Of a stretch of 64,000 nt of DNA, positions 44,430 through 51,945 are shown in pieces. Both the position numbers and the translations under genes were made by a program. The stretch is from Umezawaea tangerina (GTDB taxonomy: Bacteria > Actinomycetota > Actinomycetes > Mycobacteriales > Pseudonocardiaceae). The notes below the pieces were generated by a model that was not told where the DNA came from, did not search any database, and saw only the letters and a list, made by a program, of their open reading frames with translations. The DNA is taken from assembly GCF_003002815.1 (NCBI RefSeq), contig NZ_PVTF01000016.1:161903-225902 (forward strand), in the 5' to 3' direction. Numbering within the stretch: position 1 is the stretch's first letter; every line of letters begins with the position of its first letter.

Positions 44430-44591
44430 ATGGCTGGTGACGACCACTCCGACCCGCGCCCGCCCCTCGCGGCGGCCGGTGCCTTCGCGCTGGCCGCGGG
44501 CTCGTTGGCGGTCGGCGCGTCCGTTCCGTGGCTCGCCGGGGCGCTGGCGGTGGGGGCCGTGGTCGCGGCCCGGCTGGCCACGCGCGGGTGA
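44430..44591 (+). CDS. Small membrane protein, hypothetical
   Basis: A 53-residue product is predicted from ATG 44430, which has GAAGG about 9 nt upstream. After a polar start (MAGDDHSDPRPP) it has two Ala/Val/Gly-rich hydrophobic stretches separated by a short turn and ends RLATRG. In-frame GTG starts at 44391 and 44397 are possible. It is divergent from nrdA. No family recognised. Confidence 0.45.
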   Translation: MAGDDHSDPRPPLAAAGAFALAAGSLAVGASVPWLAGALAVGAVVAARLATRG

Positions 44592-44654
44592 GGACTTTCC
44601 TGTTGGTTTCCTGAACCCCGGAACCCCTCGTCCGATCCGGGCGTTTTGCCGGGC

Positions 44655-45386
44655 GTGACCACAGCAGAGGTGACCCGACCCAGCCCGGCCGCCCGCCTGG
44701 TCGCCCTCGGCGGCACCACCGCGGTGCTGACCACCGTCGCCATGATCGGGGCGCTGGACCTCAAGGGCGCGCTGGTGTCGACCGCCGGGTTGCGCCGCAC
44801 GATCAGCCAGTACGGCCTCGGCGCGGACAGCTGGATCTTCGAGGTGGCCGTCTCGCTGCTGGCGGCGGGCTCGTTCGCCCTGCTGGCGGTGCTGGTGCGC
44901 CAGGGGATCACCCGGTGGCGGTCGACCGGGGCCGTCGCGTTGACCCTGTGGTCCGTCGGCCTGGCGCTCGTGGTGGTCTTCCCCAAGCAGGACTGGTCGC
45001 TGCCCGCCTCCGCCGGCGGCGGCATCCACCGGATGGCCAGCCTGCTGGCCTTCGTCAGCCTGCCCGTCGCCGTGCTCTCGTTGGCCCGCCCGTGGTTGCG
45101 GCACCCGAGGTGGGCAGGCCACGCCCGCTGGACGTTCGGCCTCGGGCTGCTGTCGGTGGCCGCGTTCACCCCGCTGCTCTACGCCGTCCTGGTCCACGCC
45201 TCCGGTGGCGCGGCGTGGTGGCGGGTGTTCCCGATCGGGTACGTCGAGCGCGTCCTGGTGATCTCCGAGGTGATCGCGGTGCTGGCGGCGGGTTTGTGGG
45301 CCATCGCCGCCGCGAACCGCCCTAAGCTTGGGGAATGGCAACGTGGGGAGACCTCGCGGCGTACGTCCGCGACCAGTACGACGTGA
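44655..45386 (+). CDS. DUF998 integral membrane protein
   Basis: This 243-residue protein has about six transmembrane helices and the DUF998 pattern with SQYGLG after the first helix and IHRMASLLAF (His in a membrane helix) in the middle. GTG 44655 has no ribosome site, so the start is uncertain. The last 52 bases overlap the next gene in another frame, giving a basic, polar tail. Function unknown. Confidence 0.75.
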   Translation: MTTAEVTRPSPAARLVALGGTTAVLTTVAMIGALDLKGALVSTAGLRRTISQYGLGADSWIFEVAVSLLAAGSFALLAVLVRQGITRWRSTGAVALTLWSVGLALVVVFPKQDWSLPASAGGGIHRMASLLAFVSLPVAVLSLARPWLRHPRWAGHARWTFGLGLLSVAAFTPLLYAVLVHASGGAAWWRVFPIGYVERVLVISEVIAVLAAGLWAIAAANRPKLGEWQRGETSRRTSATSTT

Positions 45387-45742
45387 TCTCCGAAGAAGGC
45401 GACGAGATCCGGATCCTGTTCAGCTTCGAGCACCTCGACGAGGAGGACGAGCGCACCCAGGTGGTGATCCTGGTGCGCGAGGTGCTCGACGCCAAGCACG
45501 AGTGGGTGCAGATCGCCTCGCCGGTGGGCATCGCGGCGAACTGCGACCTGCGGGCGCTGCTGGAGGAGGTCGGGCACTCGTCGATCGCCTCCGGCGCGGC
45601 GATCATGGGCGAGCACGTGGTGCTGCGGCACTCGCTGCCGCTGGAGACGCTGGACATCCACGAGTTCGTGGAACCGCTGTCGCTGCTGGCGGGGACGGCC
45701 GACCAGATCGAGGAGATCTTCTTCGGGGGCGACAACTACTAG
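45335..45742 (+). CDS. YbjN/type III secretion chaperone-like (TY-Chap type) small protein
   Basis: This 135-residue acidic cytoplasmic protein has an alpha/beta pattern resembling YbjN and T3SS-chaperone-like domains: a leading helix (WGDLAAYVRDQY), a beta-meander, and a closing helix ending EEIFFGGDNY. TAAGCT (45323-45328) lies 6 nt before ATG, which fits leaderless transcription. The start lies inside the DUF998 gene. Function unknown; possibly a peptide-binding chaperone. Confidence 0.6.
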   Translation: MATWGDLAAYVRDQYDVISEEGDEIRILFSFEHLDEEDERTQVVILVREVLDAKHEWVQIASPVGIAANCDLRALLEEVGHSSIASGAAIMGEHVVLRHSLPLETLDIHEFVEPLSLLAGTADQIEEIFFGGDNY

Positions 45743-45833
45743 CGGTTCCGACGGGGTTCGGCGGGGCACCGCACCAGCCGGTGCCGCCGTTTGGCCCAGG
45801 CTAACCGGCCGCCGAGGTGGGTACCCACCGGGT

Positions 45834-46487
45834 ATGACGACTCCTCGGCGGTCCTCGTCCCGTTCTCCGTGGGTGTGGCGCGGCTTCGTGGCGCTGTGCC
45901 TGGTGGTCGTCGCGGCGGCCGCGCTCCAGCTGGTGGGCCTGGTGCCCAAGCTCAGCCTGTTCGGCACGGACACCGTCGACCGGAGCCAGCCCGCGCTGCT
46001 GAAGTCGCTGCGCGACCTGAGCCAGTACCACGCGGCCTCGGGGGACTACCAGGTCGTGATCGACATCGAGAAGGACGTGCGGTTCGTGCCGGACGTCCTG
46101 GCGGGGCAGCGGACCCTGTTCGTGTCCAACGGTTCCGTCAACGCCTACGTCGACTTCGGCGGGCTCGCCGACGGCGCGATGACGGTGTCTGAGGAGCGCA
46201 AGACGGTCGACGTCACGCTGCCCAAGCCGCAGCTGGACAAGCCCAACCTCGACCACGAGCACAGCTACGTGTTCGCGCAGGAGCGCGGGCTGTTCGACCG
46301 GCTGGCCAGCGTCGTGCAGACCTCCGACCAGCAGCCGTTCTACGTGGCGGCGGAGCAGAAGATCGCGGACGCGGCCAAGGAGTCCGGGTTGTCGGACAAG
46401 GCGGCGGAGAACACGCGGAAGATGCTGGAGGGGATGTTCGGGGCGCTCGGCTACGAGGTCCACTTCGTGGACGCACCCCAGCCGTGA
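45834..46487 (+). CDS. DUF4230 family membrane-anchored protein
   Basis: The product (217 residues) has a basic Ser/Arg N-terminus, one transmembrane helix (about 14-38), and an extracellular DUF4230 domain starting at ALLKSLRDLSQYHAASGDYQVVIDIE. Its stop codon lies inside the palindrome at 46484-46507. No function known for the family. Confidence 0.82.
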   Translation: MTTPRRSSSRSPWVWRGFVALCLVVVAAAALQLVGLVPKLSLFGTDTVDRSQPALLKSLRDLSQYHAASGDYQVVIDIEKDVRFVPDVLAGQRTLFVSNGSVNAYVDFGGLADGAMTVSEERKTVDVTLPKPQLDKPNLDHEHSYVFAQERGLFDRLASVVQTSDQQPFYVAAEQKIADAAKESGLSDKAAENTRKMLEGMFGALGYEVHFVDAPQP

Positions 46488-46507
46488 GTTAGGCTTGCCT
46501 AACTCAC
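46484..46507. promoter_or_regulatory. Iron-box-like palindrome (DtxR/IdeR-type)
   Basis: GTGAGTTAGGC-TT-GCCTAACTCAC has 11-bp perfect arms. The core TTAGGCTTGCCTAA resembles DtxR/IdeR/DmdR iron boxes (TTAGGTTAGSCTAACCTAA type). It ends 26 bp before the condensation-like gene. It could also act as a terminator for the DUF4230 gene, but the motif sequence argues for a regulator site. Confidence 0.6.
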
Positions 46508-46532
46508 AGTCTTCCGTTCGAGGGTGAACCCG

Positions 46533-46922
46533 GTGTTCGAGTCCATGACAGTGCAGGTGCGTGCGGGTCTGGGCGAGCGGCGGCTGACGGCCGCCGTCCG
46601 CGACGTGTTCGACCGCCACCAGGAGCTCCGCGAGAGCGGTGCGGTGTGCGAGGTGCGGCGGGTCCCCGTCCACGGGCTGGCCGGGCAGGCGCTGGTGGAC
46701 CGGGCGGCCGCCGAGGTCGACGCCGTCGCGAACCGGGTGGGCTCGGCGCTGTTCCGGGTGCTGTGGCTCGACGCGGGCGCGGACCTGTCCGGCAAGCTCG
46801 TGCTGCTGGTGCACCGCCGCGTGATGGCCGCCGTGCCGTGGCCCGTCCTGCTGTCCGAGCTGGTCTCGGCGTGGAACAGGGGCGACTCGGCGGCGGACCT
46901 GGTGGGGGCGCTCGACGCCTGA
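46533..46922 (+). CDS. Truncated, stand-alone NRPS condensation-domain-like protein
   Basis: This product (129 residues from GTG 46533, GAGGG 8 nt upstream; GTG 46524 and ATG 46545 are alternatives) resembles the N-terminal lobe of a condensation domain (VRAGLGERRLTAAVRDVFDRHQELRE). At the HHxxxDG catalytic position it has LVHRRVMAAVPW, so the second His and the Asp are lost. A full domain would be about 450 residues. The iron-box-like palindrome directly upstream suggests iron-controlled expression, as for siderophore genes. It may be a remnant or a non-catalytic accessory protein. Confidence 0.6.
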   Translation: MFESMTVQVRAGLGERRLTAAVRDVFDRHQELRESGAVCEVRRVPVHGLAGQALVDRAAAEVDAVANRVGSALFRVLWLDAGADLSGKLVLLVHRRVMAAVPWPVLLSELVSAWNRGDSAADLVGALDA

Positions 46923-46924
46923 GT

Positions 46925-46964
46925 CGCTTGGCCCGCACCGGAGACTCCCGGTGCGGGCCAAGCG
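46925..46964. terminator. Perfect 17-bp bidirectional hairpin
   Basis: Bases 46925-46941 pair with 46948-46964, loop 6 nt. It sits between convergent condensation-like and GCS2 genes. Confidence 0.8.
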
Positions 46965-46974
46965 GGTGCACGGG

Positions 46975-48453
46975 TCAGCTGACCGGCCAGGAGTGCACGG
47001 GTTCGTTGGTGTGCATGAGGTCGCGGTAGGTGCGCAGCATCAGCCGCAGCGCCTCGACGCGGTCCAGGCTGGTGTTGTCGTAGTGCCGGTGGAACGCCCG
47101 CGACTGCCAGGTCGCCCCGTTCACCCCGGTCAGGCACCGCTGCTCGACGACGCCCAGCAGCCGGTCCCGGTCGGCGGGGTCGACGCCCCAGCGGTCCAGG
47201 CCGTCGTAGGCCATCGGCAGGAGGCGCCGCAGCACCAGCTCCACCACCGGCACGGTGCCCAGGCCCGGCCAGTACACCTGGGCGTCGATCCCGTTCTTGG
47301 CGCCCGCCAGGAAGTTCTCCTCCGCGGCGCTGAACGACATCTGCGACCACAGTGGACGTTCGCTCTCCGCCAGCACCCGGACCAGACCGTAGTAGAACGC
47401 CGCGTTGGCCAGCGTGTCGATCACGGTGGGCCCGGCGGGCAGCGTGCGGTTCTCCACCCGCAGGTGGGGCTTGTCCTTCACCACGTCGTACACCGGCCGG
47501 TTCCACCGGTACACGGTCCCGTTGTGCAGCCGCAGCTCCGACAGTGCCGGCGTGTCACCGCGGTCGATCACCTGCAACGGGTCCTCGGGGTCCACGATCG
47601 GCAGCAGCGCGGGGAAGTAGCGCACGTTCTCCTCGAACAGGTCGAAGATGGACGTGATCCACCGCTCGCCGAACCACACCCGTGGCCGAACGCCCTGCTC
47701 CTTCAGCTCGTCACCGCGGGTGTCCGTCGACTGCTGGAACAAAGCGATCCGCGTCTCCCGCCACAGCTCCTTGCCCAGCAGGAACGGGGAGTTCGCGCCG
47801 ACGGCCACCTGCACGCCCGCGATGGTCTGCGCCGCGTTCCAGTAGTCCGCGAACTGGTCCGGGCTCACCTGAAGGTGCAGCTGCGTGCTCGTGCAGGCCG
47901 CCTCGGGCACGATCGAGTCCGCGGTCATGTTCAGCCGCTCGATGCCGTCGATCGCGATCTGCAGGTCCTCGCCGCGCGCCGCCAGCACCTGCTCGTTGAG
48001 CAGCGCGTAGCGCGGGTTCACCGACAGCGCGTCCATCGCCATGTGCTCGGCGCGCAGCGTCGGCAGGATCCCGATCATCGTCATGTGCGCGCCGACCTCG
48101 CGCGCCTTGTGCTCGGCCTCGTTGAGGCTCGCCCGCACCGTCTCCTCGAACGCGCGGATCCCGTCGTCGGCCAGCTGCCGGGGAGCGACGTTGATCTCCA
48201 GGTTCCACTGGCCGAGCTCGGTCACGAAGTCCGGGTCGGCGATCGCCTCCAGCGCCTCGGCGTTGCGCATCGCCGGGTCGCCCTGCTCGTCCACGAGGTT
48301 GAGCTCGATCTCCAGCCCCGTCATGGGCCGCTCGAACTCGAACCGGGACTCGCGCAGCATCCTGGCGAACACGTCGAGGCAGCGCCGGACCTTCGTCCGG
48401 TACCGGGTGCGGTCCTCGCGGGTGAACTCGTGGCGGGCTACGTCGTCACCCAT
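46975..48453 (-). CDS. GCS2-type glutamate-cysteine ligase family protein
   Basis: This 492-residue ATP-dependent ligase of the GCS2 family has the metal and substrate motifs TGLEIELNLVDEQG (about 45), GQWNLEINVAP and CTSTQLHLQVSP, with ELRLHNGTVYRWNRP later. Such enzymes join glutamate to cysteine or related amines. As mycothiol-producing actinomycetes usually lack glutathione, an ergothioneine-type (EgtA) or other gamma-glutamyl role is possible. ATG 48453 has GAGGAG upstream. Confidence 0.88.
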   Translation of the reverse strand: MGDDVARHEFTREDRTRYRTKVRRCLDVFARMLRESRFEFERPMTGLEIELNLVDEQGDPAMRNAEALEAIADPDFVTELGQWNLEINVAPRQLADDGIRAFEETVRASLNEAEHKAREVGAHMTMIGILPTLRAEHMAMDALSVNPRYALLNEQVLAARGEDLQIAIDGIERLNMTADSIVPEAACTSTQLHLQVSPDQFADYWNAAQTIAGVQVAVGANSPFLLGKELWRETRIALFQQSTDTRGDELKEQGVRPRVWFGERWITSIFDLFEENVRYFPALLPIVDPEDPLQVIDRGDTPALSELRLHNGTVYRWNRPVYDVVKDKPHLRVENRTLPAGPTVIDTLANAAFYYGLVRVLAESERPLWSQMSFSAAEENFLAGAKNGIDAQVYWPGLGTVPVVELVLRRLLPMAYDGLDRWGVDPADRDRLLGVVEQRCLTGVNGATWQSRAFHRHYDNTSLDRVEALRLMLRTYRDLMHTNEPVHSWPVS

Positions 48454-48502
48454 GGCGGCTCCTCAAGCTCGTGGCACCCGGACACTGTGCACCAGGAGAC
48501 GC

Positions 48503-49159
48503 TCAGGCGGGTACCGCGATCGAGGTGATCACAAACCCGTCCCTGGCCAGCCAGCGACCGGTGAACCCGGTCAGGGGCTCACCGTCCACGATCGGTGCTT
48601 CGACGAGGATCCGCGCGGTGAAGGTGCCCGCGTCCGGGTCGATCGTGACGTCGGCGTCCTCGAACCCGAGCCACAACCTGGTCAGCGGGAACCACGCCTT
48701 GTAGACGGACTCCTTGGCGCTGAACAGCAAGCGGTCCCACGACACCTTGTCGCCCGCCGCGCGCAGACCGTCCATCCTGGCCAGTTCGGTCGGGACGGCG
48801 ATGGCCTCCAGGACGCCCTTCGGAGTGGGGGCGTTGGGTTCGGCGTCGATGCCGATCGAGCGGAAGTCGCTCGTGCGGGCCACGGCGGCCGCGCGGTAGC
48901 CGGTGCAGTGCGTGATGCTGCCGACGACGCCGTCGGGCCACACGGGCTCGCGCTTCGGGCCGGGCAGCACCGGGACGGGAGGGAAGCCCAGCTGCCCCAG
49001 CGCGGTCCTGGCGCAGAAGCGGCCGGTGGTGAACTCCTTGCGACGCTTCTCGACGGACTTCTCCAGCAGCGCCAGCTCCTCGGGGAACAGCTCGACGCCC
49101 TCCGGGTCGTCGAAGCGGTCCACGGCCGCGACCGGGCTCGGCAGCAGGTCGGCGATCAT
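48503..49159 (-). CDS. 4'-phosphopantetheinyl transferase (Sfp/EntD type)
   Basis: This 218-residue enzyme transfers 4'-phosphopantetheine from CoA to carrier proteins of polyketide, peptide or siderophore synthases. The metal and substrate motifs SIGIDAEPN (about 115) and LLFSAKESVYKAW (about 155) are intact, with KREPVWPDGVVGSITHC upstream. Its ATG overlaps the stop of the phosphoesterase gene (ATGA) with GAGGGGG upstream. This MPE-PPTase pair is common in actinomycetes. Confidence 0.93.
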   Translation of the reverse strand: MIADLLPSPVAAVDRFDDPEGVELFPEELALLEKSVEKRRKEFTTGRFCARTALGQLGFPPVPVLPGPKREPVWPDGVVGSITHCTGYRAAAVARTSDFRSIGIDAEPNAPTPKGVLEAIAVPTELARMDGLRAAGDKVSWDRLLFSAKESVYKAWFPLTRLWLGFEDADVTIDPDAGTFTARILVEAPIVDGEPLTGFTGRWLARDGFVITSIAVPA

Positions 49160-50001
49160 CGGGCGTCCCCCTCGCGCAGCACGTCGTGCAGCTGTGCGCC
49201 CGTCCAGCCCCTCGGCTTCCACTCGCGCGGGTAGCCGAGCGACACCTCGTCGAAGCGGATGCCGTCGTGCCGGGTGGTGCGCGGGATGTGCAGGTGGCCG
49301 TAGACCATCTCCACGCAGTTGAACCTGGTGTGCCAGTCCGCGGTGCGCTCGGTGCCGCACCACAGCGCGAACTCCGGGTAGCGCAGCACCCTCGTGGGCT
49401 CGCGGACGAGCGGGTAGTGGTTGATCAGCACGGTCTTGAGCGCCGGGTCGACCTCGGCCAGCCTGCGCTCGGTCTCGGCGACCCGCGCCTCGCACCACGC
49501 CTCGCGGCTGGGGTACGGGTCCGGGAACAGGAAGTACTCGTCCGTGCAGACCACACCGACCTCGTGCGCCTTCGCCAGCGCCGACACCTGGTCGTAGGTG
49601 CCTTCGGGGCGGAAGGTGTAGTCGTACAGCGTGAACAGGGGAGCGACCGTCACCGGACCGCCCGAGCCCTCGAACACCGGGTACGGGTCCTCCGGCGTGA
49701 GGACGTCGATGCTCCGGCACATCTCGACGAGCTGCTTGTAGCGCACCTCGCCGCGGGTCTGCACCGCGTCGTCCTTCGTCGTCCACAGCTCGTGGTTGCC
49801 CGGCGACCACAGGACCTTGGCGAACCGCTTGCGCAGCAGGTCGAGCGCCCATTCGATGTCCTGGAACTTCTCGCCCACGTCACCTGCGACGATGAGCCAG
49901 TCGTCGGCCGACGGCGCTTGGACCGCCGCCACGAAGTCCCGGTTCTCCTGGTACGTGACGTGCAGGTCGCTGGTGGCGAGCAATCTCGGCGTGCGGGTCA
50001 C
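49156..50001 (-). CDS. Calcineurin-like metallophosphoesterase
   Basis: This 281-residue cytoplasmic enzyme carries all five metal motifs of the family: TSDLH, GDVGE, GNHE, NHYP and GHLH. GTG 50001 follows AAGG at 7 nt. It is translationally coupled to the phosphopantetheinyl transferase downstream. Substrate unknown; the coupling suggests a role near CoA or carrier-protein chemistry, for instance phosphopantetheine turnover, which is inference. Confidence 0.92.
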   Translation of the reverse strand: MTRTPRLLATSDLHVTYQENRDFVAAVQAPSADDWLIVAGDVGEKFQDIEWALDLLRKRFAKVLWSPGNHELWTTKDDAVQTRGEVRYKQLVEMCRSIDVLTPEDPYPVFEGSGGPVTVAPLFTLYDYTFRPEGTYDQVSALAKAHEVGVVCTDEYFLFPDPYPSREAWCEARVAETERRLAEVDPALKTVLINHYPLVREPTRVLRYPEFALWCGTERTADWHTRFNCVEMVYGHLHIPRTTRHDGIRFDEVSLGYPREWKPRGWTGAQLHDVLREGDAR

Positions 50002-50244
50002 CTCTCGACCTTAACCGTTCACGACGCCGTTCTCCGAGCACCCCGAAGCAGCCAGGGGGAGTAGGGGTGGTGCCAAGATGACCGTTCATCCGTTCGTCGC
50101 AGATCATCGCCCGCTGAACTCATACCCCTACACCGCGTGACGCTAGGCGGGGCCGTTCAGCCTTAAGGGCCCCTAATTCATCTATCGGGTAGTCAAGCCA
50201 CTTCCTACGGTGATCACATCGCTACTACCTCGGCGGAGGACCAG

Positions 50245-50916
50245 ATGTCCGAGTCCCACTTCGCACGGAACACCGACCCCCGGTTGGCGCGCCAGGTGCC
50301 ACCTGGCGTCCGCGGCGCCGCCACGCCGTTCAGCCGGACGGTCAGTGCGGAGATCACCCGCACAGCCCAGCAGCAGCAGCAGTACGGCTACCCGCCACCT
50401 CGACGCCGCACGCCCGCCGAGGAAGCCGCCCTGTCCACCCTGCTGCGCACCCGCCAGCGCACCCAGGCCGCCCGCCCGGAACCCTGGCTCCGCCAGAACC
50501 CCGAGCCCGGCCAGCCCGCCGCCGCCCGCGGCGACGTGACCGAGCTGCTCGCCGCCCGCCTCGTCCCCGCCTCGCTGTGGTCCCTGGTCGAACCGCTCAT
50601 CCCACCGGCCAAGATCCGTCGGCAGGGCGGCGGCCGCAGCCGCGTCTCCGACCGCGCGATCTTCACCGCGATCGTGTTCGTCCTGACCAGCGGCTGCGCC
50701 TGGCGCCACCTGCCCTCCTCCTTCGGCGTCACGGTCCCGACCGTGCACCGCCGCTTCCAGGAGTGGACCGACGCCGGCCTCTGGCTCCGCCTGCGCCGCG
50801 CGGCCATGGACCGCCACGGCACCACCCCGGCCGCGGGCACCGCCTCGGACGACGGCGAATGGATCCACGCGGTCCTCGAAGCGGCCGAACGCCGCGGAAC
50901 GAAGGCCGGGGGCTGA
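50245..50916 (+). CDS. Transposase-derived protein: DUF4096 (IS5-type N-terminal) domain with unrelated N-terminal extension
   Basis: Residues 105-190 match the insertion-element DUF4096 domain: LVPASLWSLVEPLIPP, then GGRSRVSDRAIFTAIVFVLTSGCAWRHLP. No DDE nuclease domain follows; instead a short tail ends the protein at residue 223. The first 100 residues (Gln-rich and Pro/Arg-rich) are not of transposase type. The frame is intact with GGAGGA upstream and no inverted repeats border it, so it looks like a captured DNA-binding piece rather than a fresh IS. Function unknown. Confidence 0.7.
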   Translation: MSESHFARNTDPRLARQVPPGVRGAATPFSRTVSAEITRTAQQQQQYGYPPPRRRTPAEEAALSTLLRTRQRTQAARPEPWLRQNPEPGQPAAARGDVTELLAARLVPASLWSLVEPLIPPAKIRRQGGGRSRVSDRAIFTAIVFVLTSGCAWRHLPSSFGVTVPTVHRRFQEWTDAGLWLRLRRAAMDRHGTTPAAGTASDDGEWIHAVLEAAERRGTKAGG

Positions 50917-50922
50917 CCGTCG

Positions 50923-50977
50923 GATGAACGTGGTGGGCCGCCGCTCCTGAACCGGATCGGCCCCCACCACGTTCATC
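50923..50977. terminator. 15-bp hairpin after the transposase-derived gene
   Basis: GATGAACGTGGTGGG (50923-50937) pairs perfectly with 50963-50977 around a 25-nt loop. It ends 25 bp before the next gene. Confidence 0.6.
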
Positions 50978-51001
50978 TGAGCAAGCCCCCAGGAGGACCC
51001 C

Positions 51002-51268
51002 ATGACCGCCACCGACCCCCTTTCCCACCGCGCTCTCGCCCTGCTCCGCGCCACCGCCGCCGGCCGCGTCGAGCTCACGTGCAGCAGCGAACCCGACTTC
51101 CGAGTCGACAACCTCCCCTGCTGCGACCAACCAGCCGCCCGCCTACTCGTCCACGCGGGCCTGGTCGAACCAGCCACCACCGCCCCCTTCGGCCACTGGC
51201 TCCCCGCTCACCTGACCACCGCAGGAGCTGAACTACTGGCCCTCAGCACCCCCTCCGCCGCCGCCTGA
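51002..51268 (+). CDS. Small winged-helix-like hypothetical protein
   Basis: This 88-residue protein has the layout of a winged helix: SHRALALLRATAAGRV, a short beta part with paired Cys (NLPCCDQ), then AARLLVHAGLVEPA and HLTTAGAELLAL. It may be a DNA-binding or wHTH-like regulator, but the call rests on pattern only. AGGAGG lies just upstream of ATG 51002. Confidence 0.6.
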   Translation: MTATDPLSHRALALLRATAAGRVELTCSSEPDFRVDNLPCCDQPAARLLVHAGLVEPATTAPFGHWLPAHLTTAGAELLALSTPSAAA

Positions 51269-51419
51269 GCTGGGAAAACGGGCACAGCAAAGCTGGCGCC
51301 GACTTCAAGGCCCCCCGAACTGAACGCTACCGACGGGCACCGACAAAACTGACTGCGTGCCTGGTCAGGATGCGTTCGGGGGCAAGACGACCTACGCGAG
51401 CAGGCCGATAATCGCGCTC

Positions 51420-51787
51420 TAAAAGACTTCAACGGCCCAGGGACACCAACTGGCGCAGCCGCCACCTCGCACCCGGCGCGGAGCGCCCGCCCGCTTCGTC
51501 CGACGCGCAGCGAGGATGTTTGGTCCGGCGAAGCTCGGATGCCTTGTCCGACGCGCAGCGAGGATGCCTTCCCTTCCGACGGCGCAGTCGAGGACTCCCA
51601 CGACGGGCGAAGCCCGCCAGCGCGCATCCGGCGCGGAGTGCCTGGGGCCTTGTCGGCGCCAGCCGATGCCTTGTCCGACGGCGAAGCCGAGGATGCTCTG
51701 TCAGGCGCAGCCTGATGCTTGAGTCGAGCGCAGCTCGATGTCTGGCGAAGCCAGATCCCCTCCCGCCCCCGATACACAGCGCCCTCC
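51420..51787 (-). repeat. Array of mini-hairpins following the head hairpin, copy 2 (inverted)
   Basis: Read on the minus strand, this region contains the same kind of modules as copy 1: TCTGGCTTCGCCAGA, TCGAGCTGCGCTCGA, CATCAGGCTGCGCCTGA, CCTCGGCTTCGCCG and more, joined by ACA.(A/G)GCATC linkers. Several modules differ from copy 1 but keep their pairing. No credible gene lies in 51269-51945. Confidence 0.75.
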
Positions 51788-51844
51788 TGCCTTGCCCATG
51801 TTTGTCAAGATGGCTTTATCGTCTTGACAAACATGGGCAAGGCA
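51788..51844 (-). repeat. Head hairpin of modular palindromic element, copy 2 (23-bp perfect stem)
   Basis: Arms 51788-51810 and 51822-51844 pair perfectly; on the minus strand the loop is CGATAAAGCCA, identical to copy 1. The outer half of the stem (TGCCTTGCCCATGTT) differs from copy 1 (TGCCCGATCTTCGT) on both sides. Orientation is opposite to copy 1. Confidence 0.85.
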
Positions 51845-51945
51845 TTGAGACAATCGCGCGCCGGGGGCTGGGCTTCGCTCACCCCACGCCCCCACGACGA
51901 CCGGTCCCCCCACCGCCACCAACGGACAACCGGCAACCCCATCAC

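Noticed and set aside
32140..51880. The inverted array copies as ends of a composite transposon
   Set aside because: The 19.6 kb between them is ordinary chromosomal content (nrdAB, idi-type housekeeping neighbours) and no transposase or target duplication is associated.
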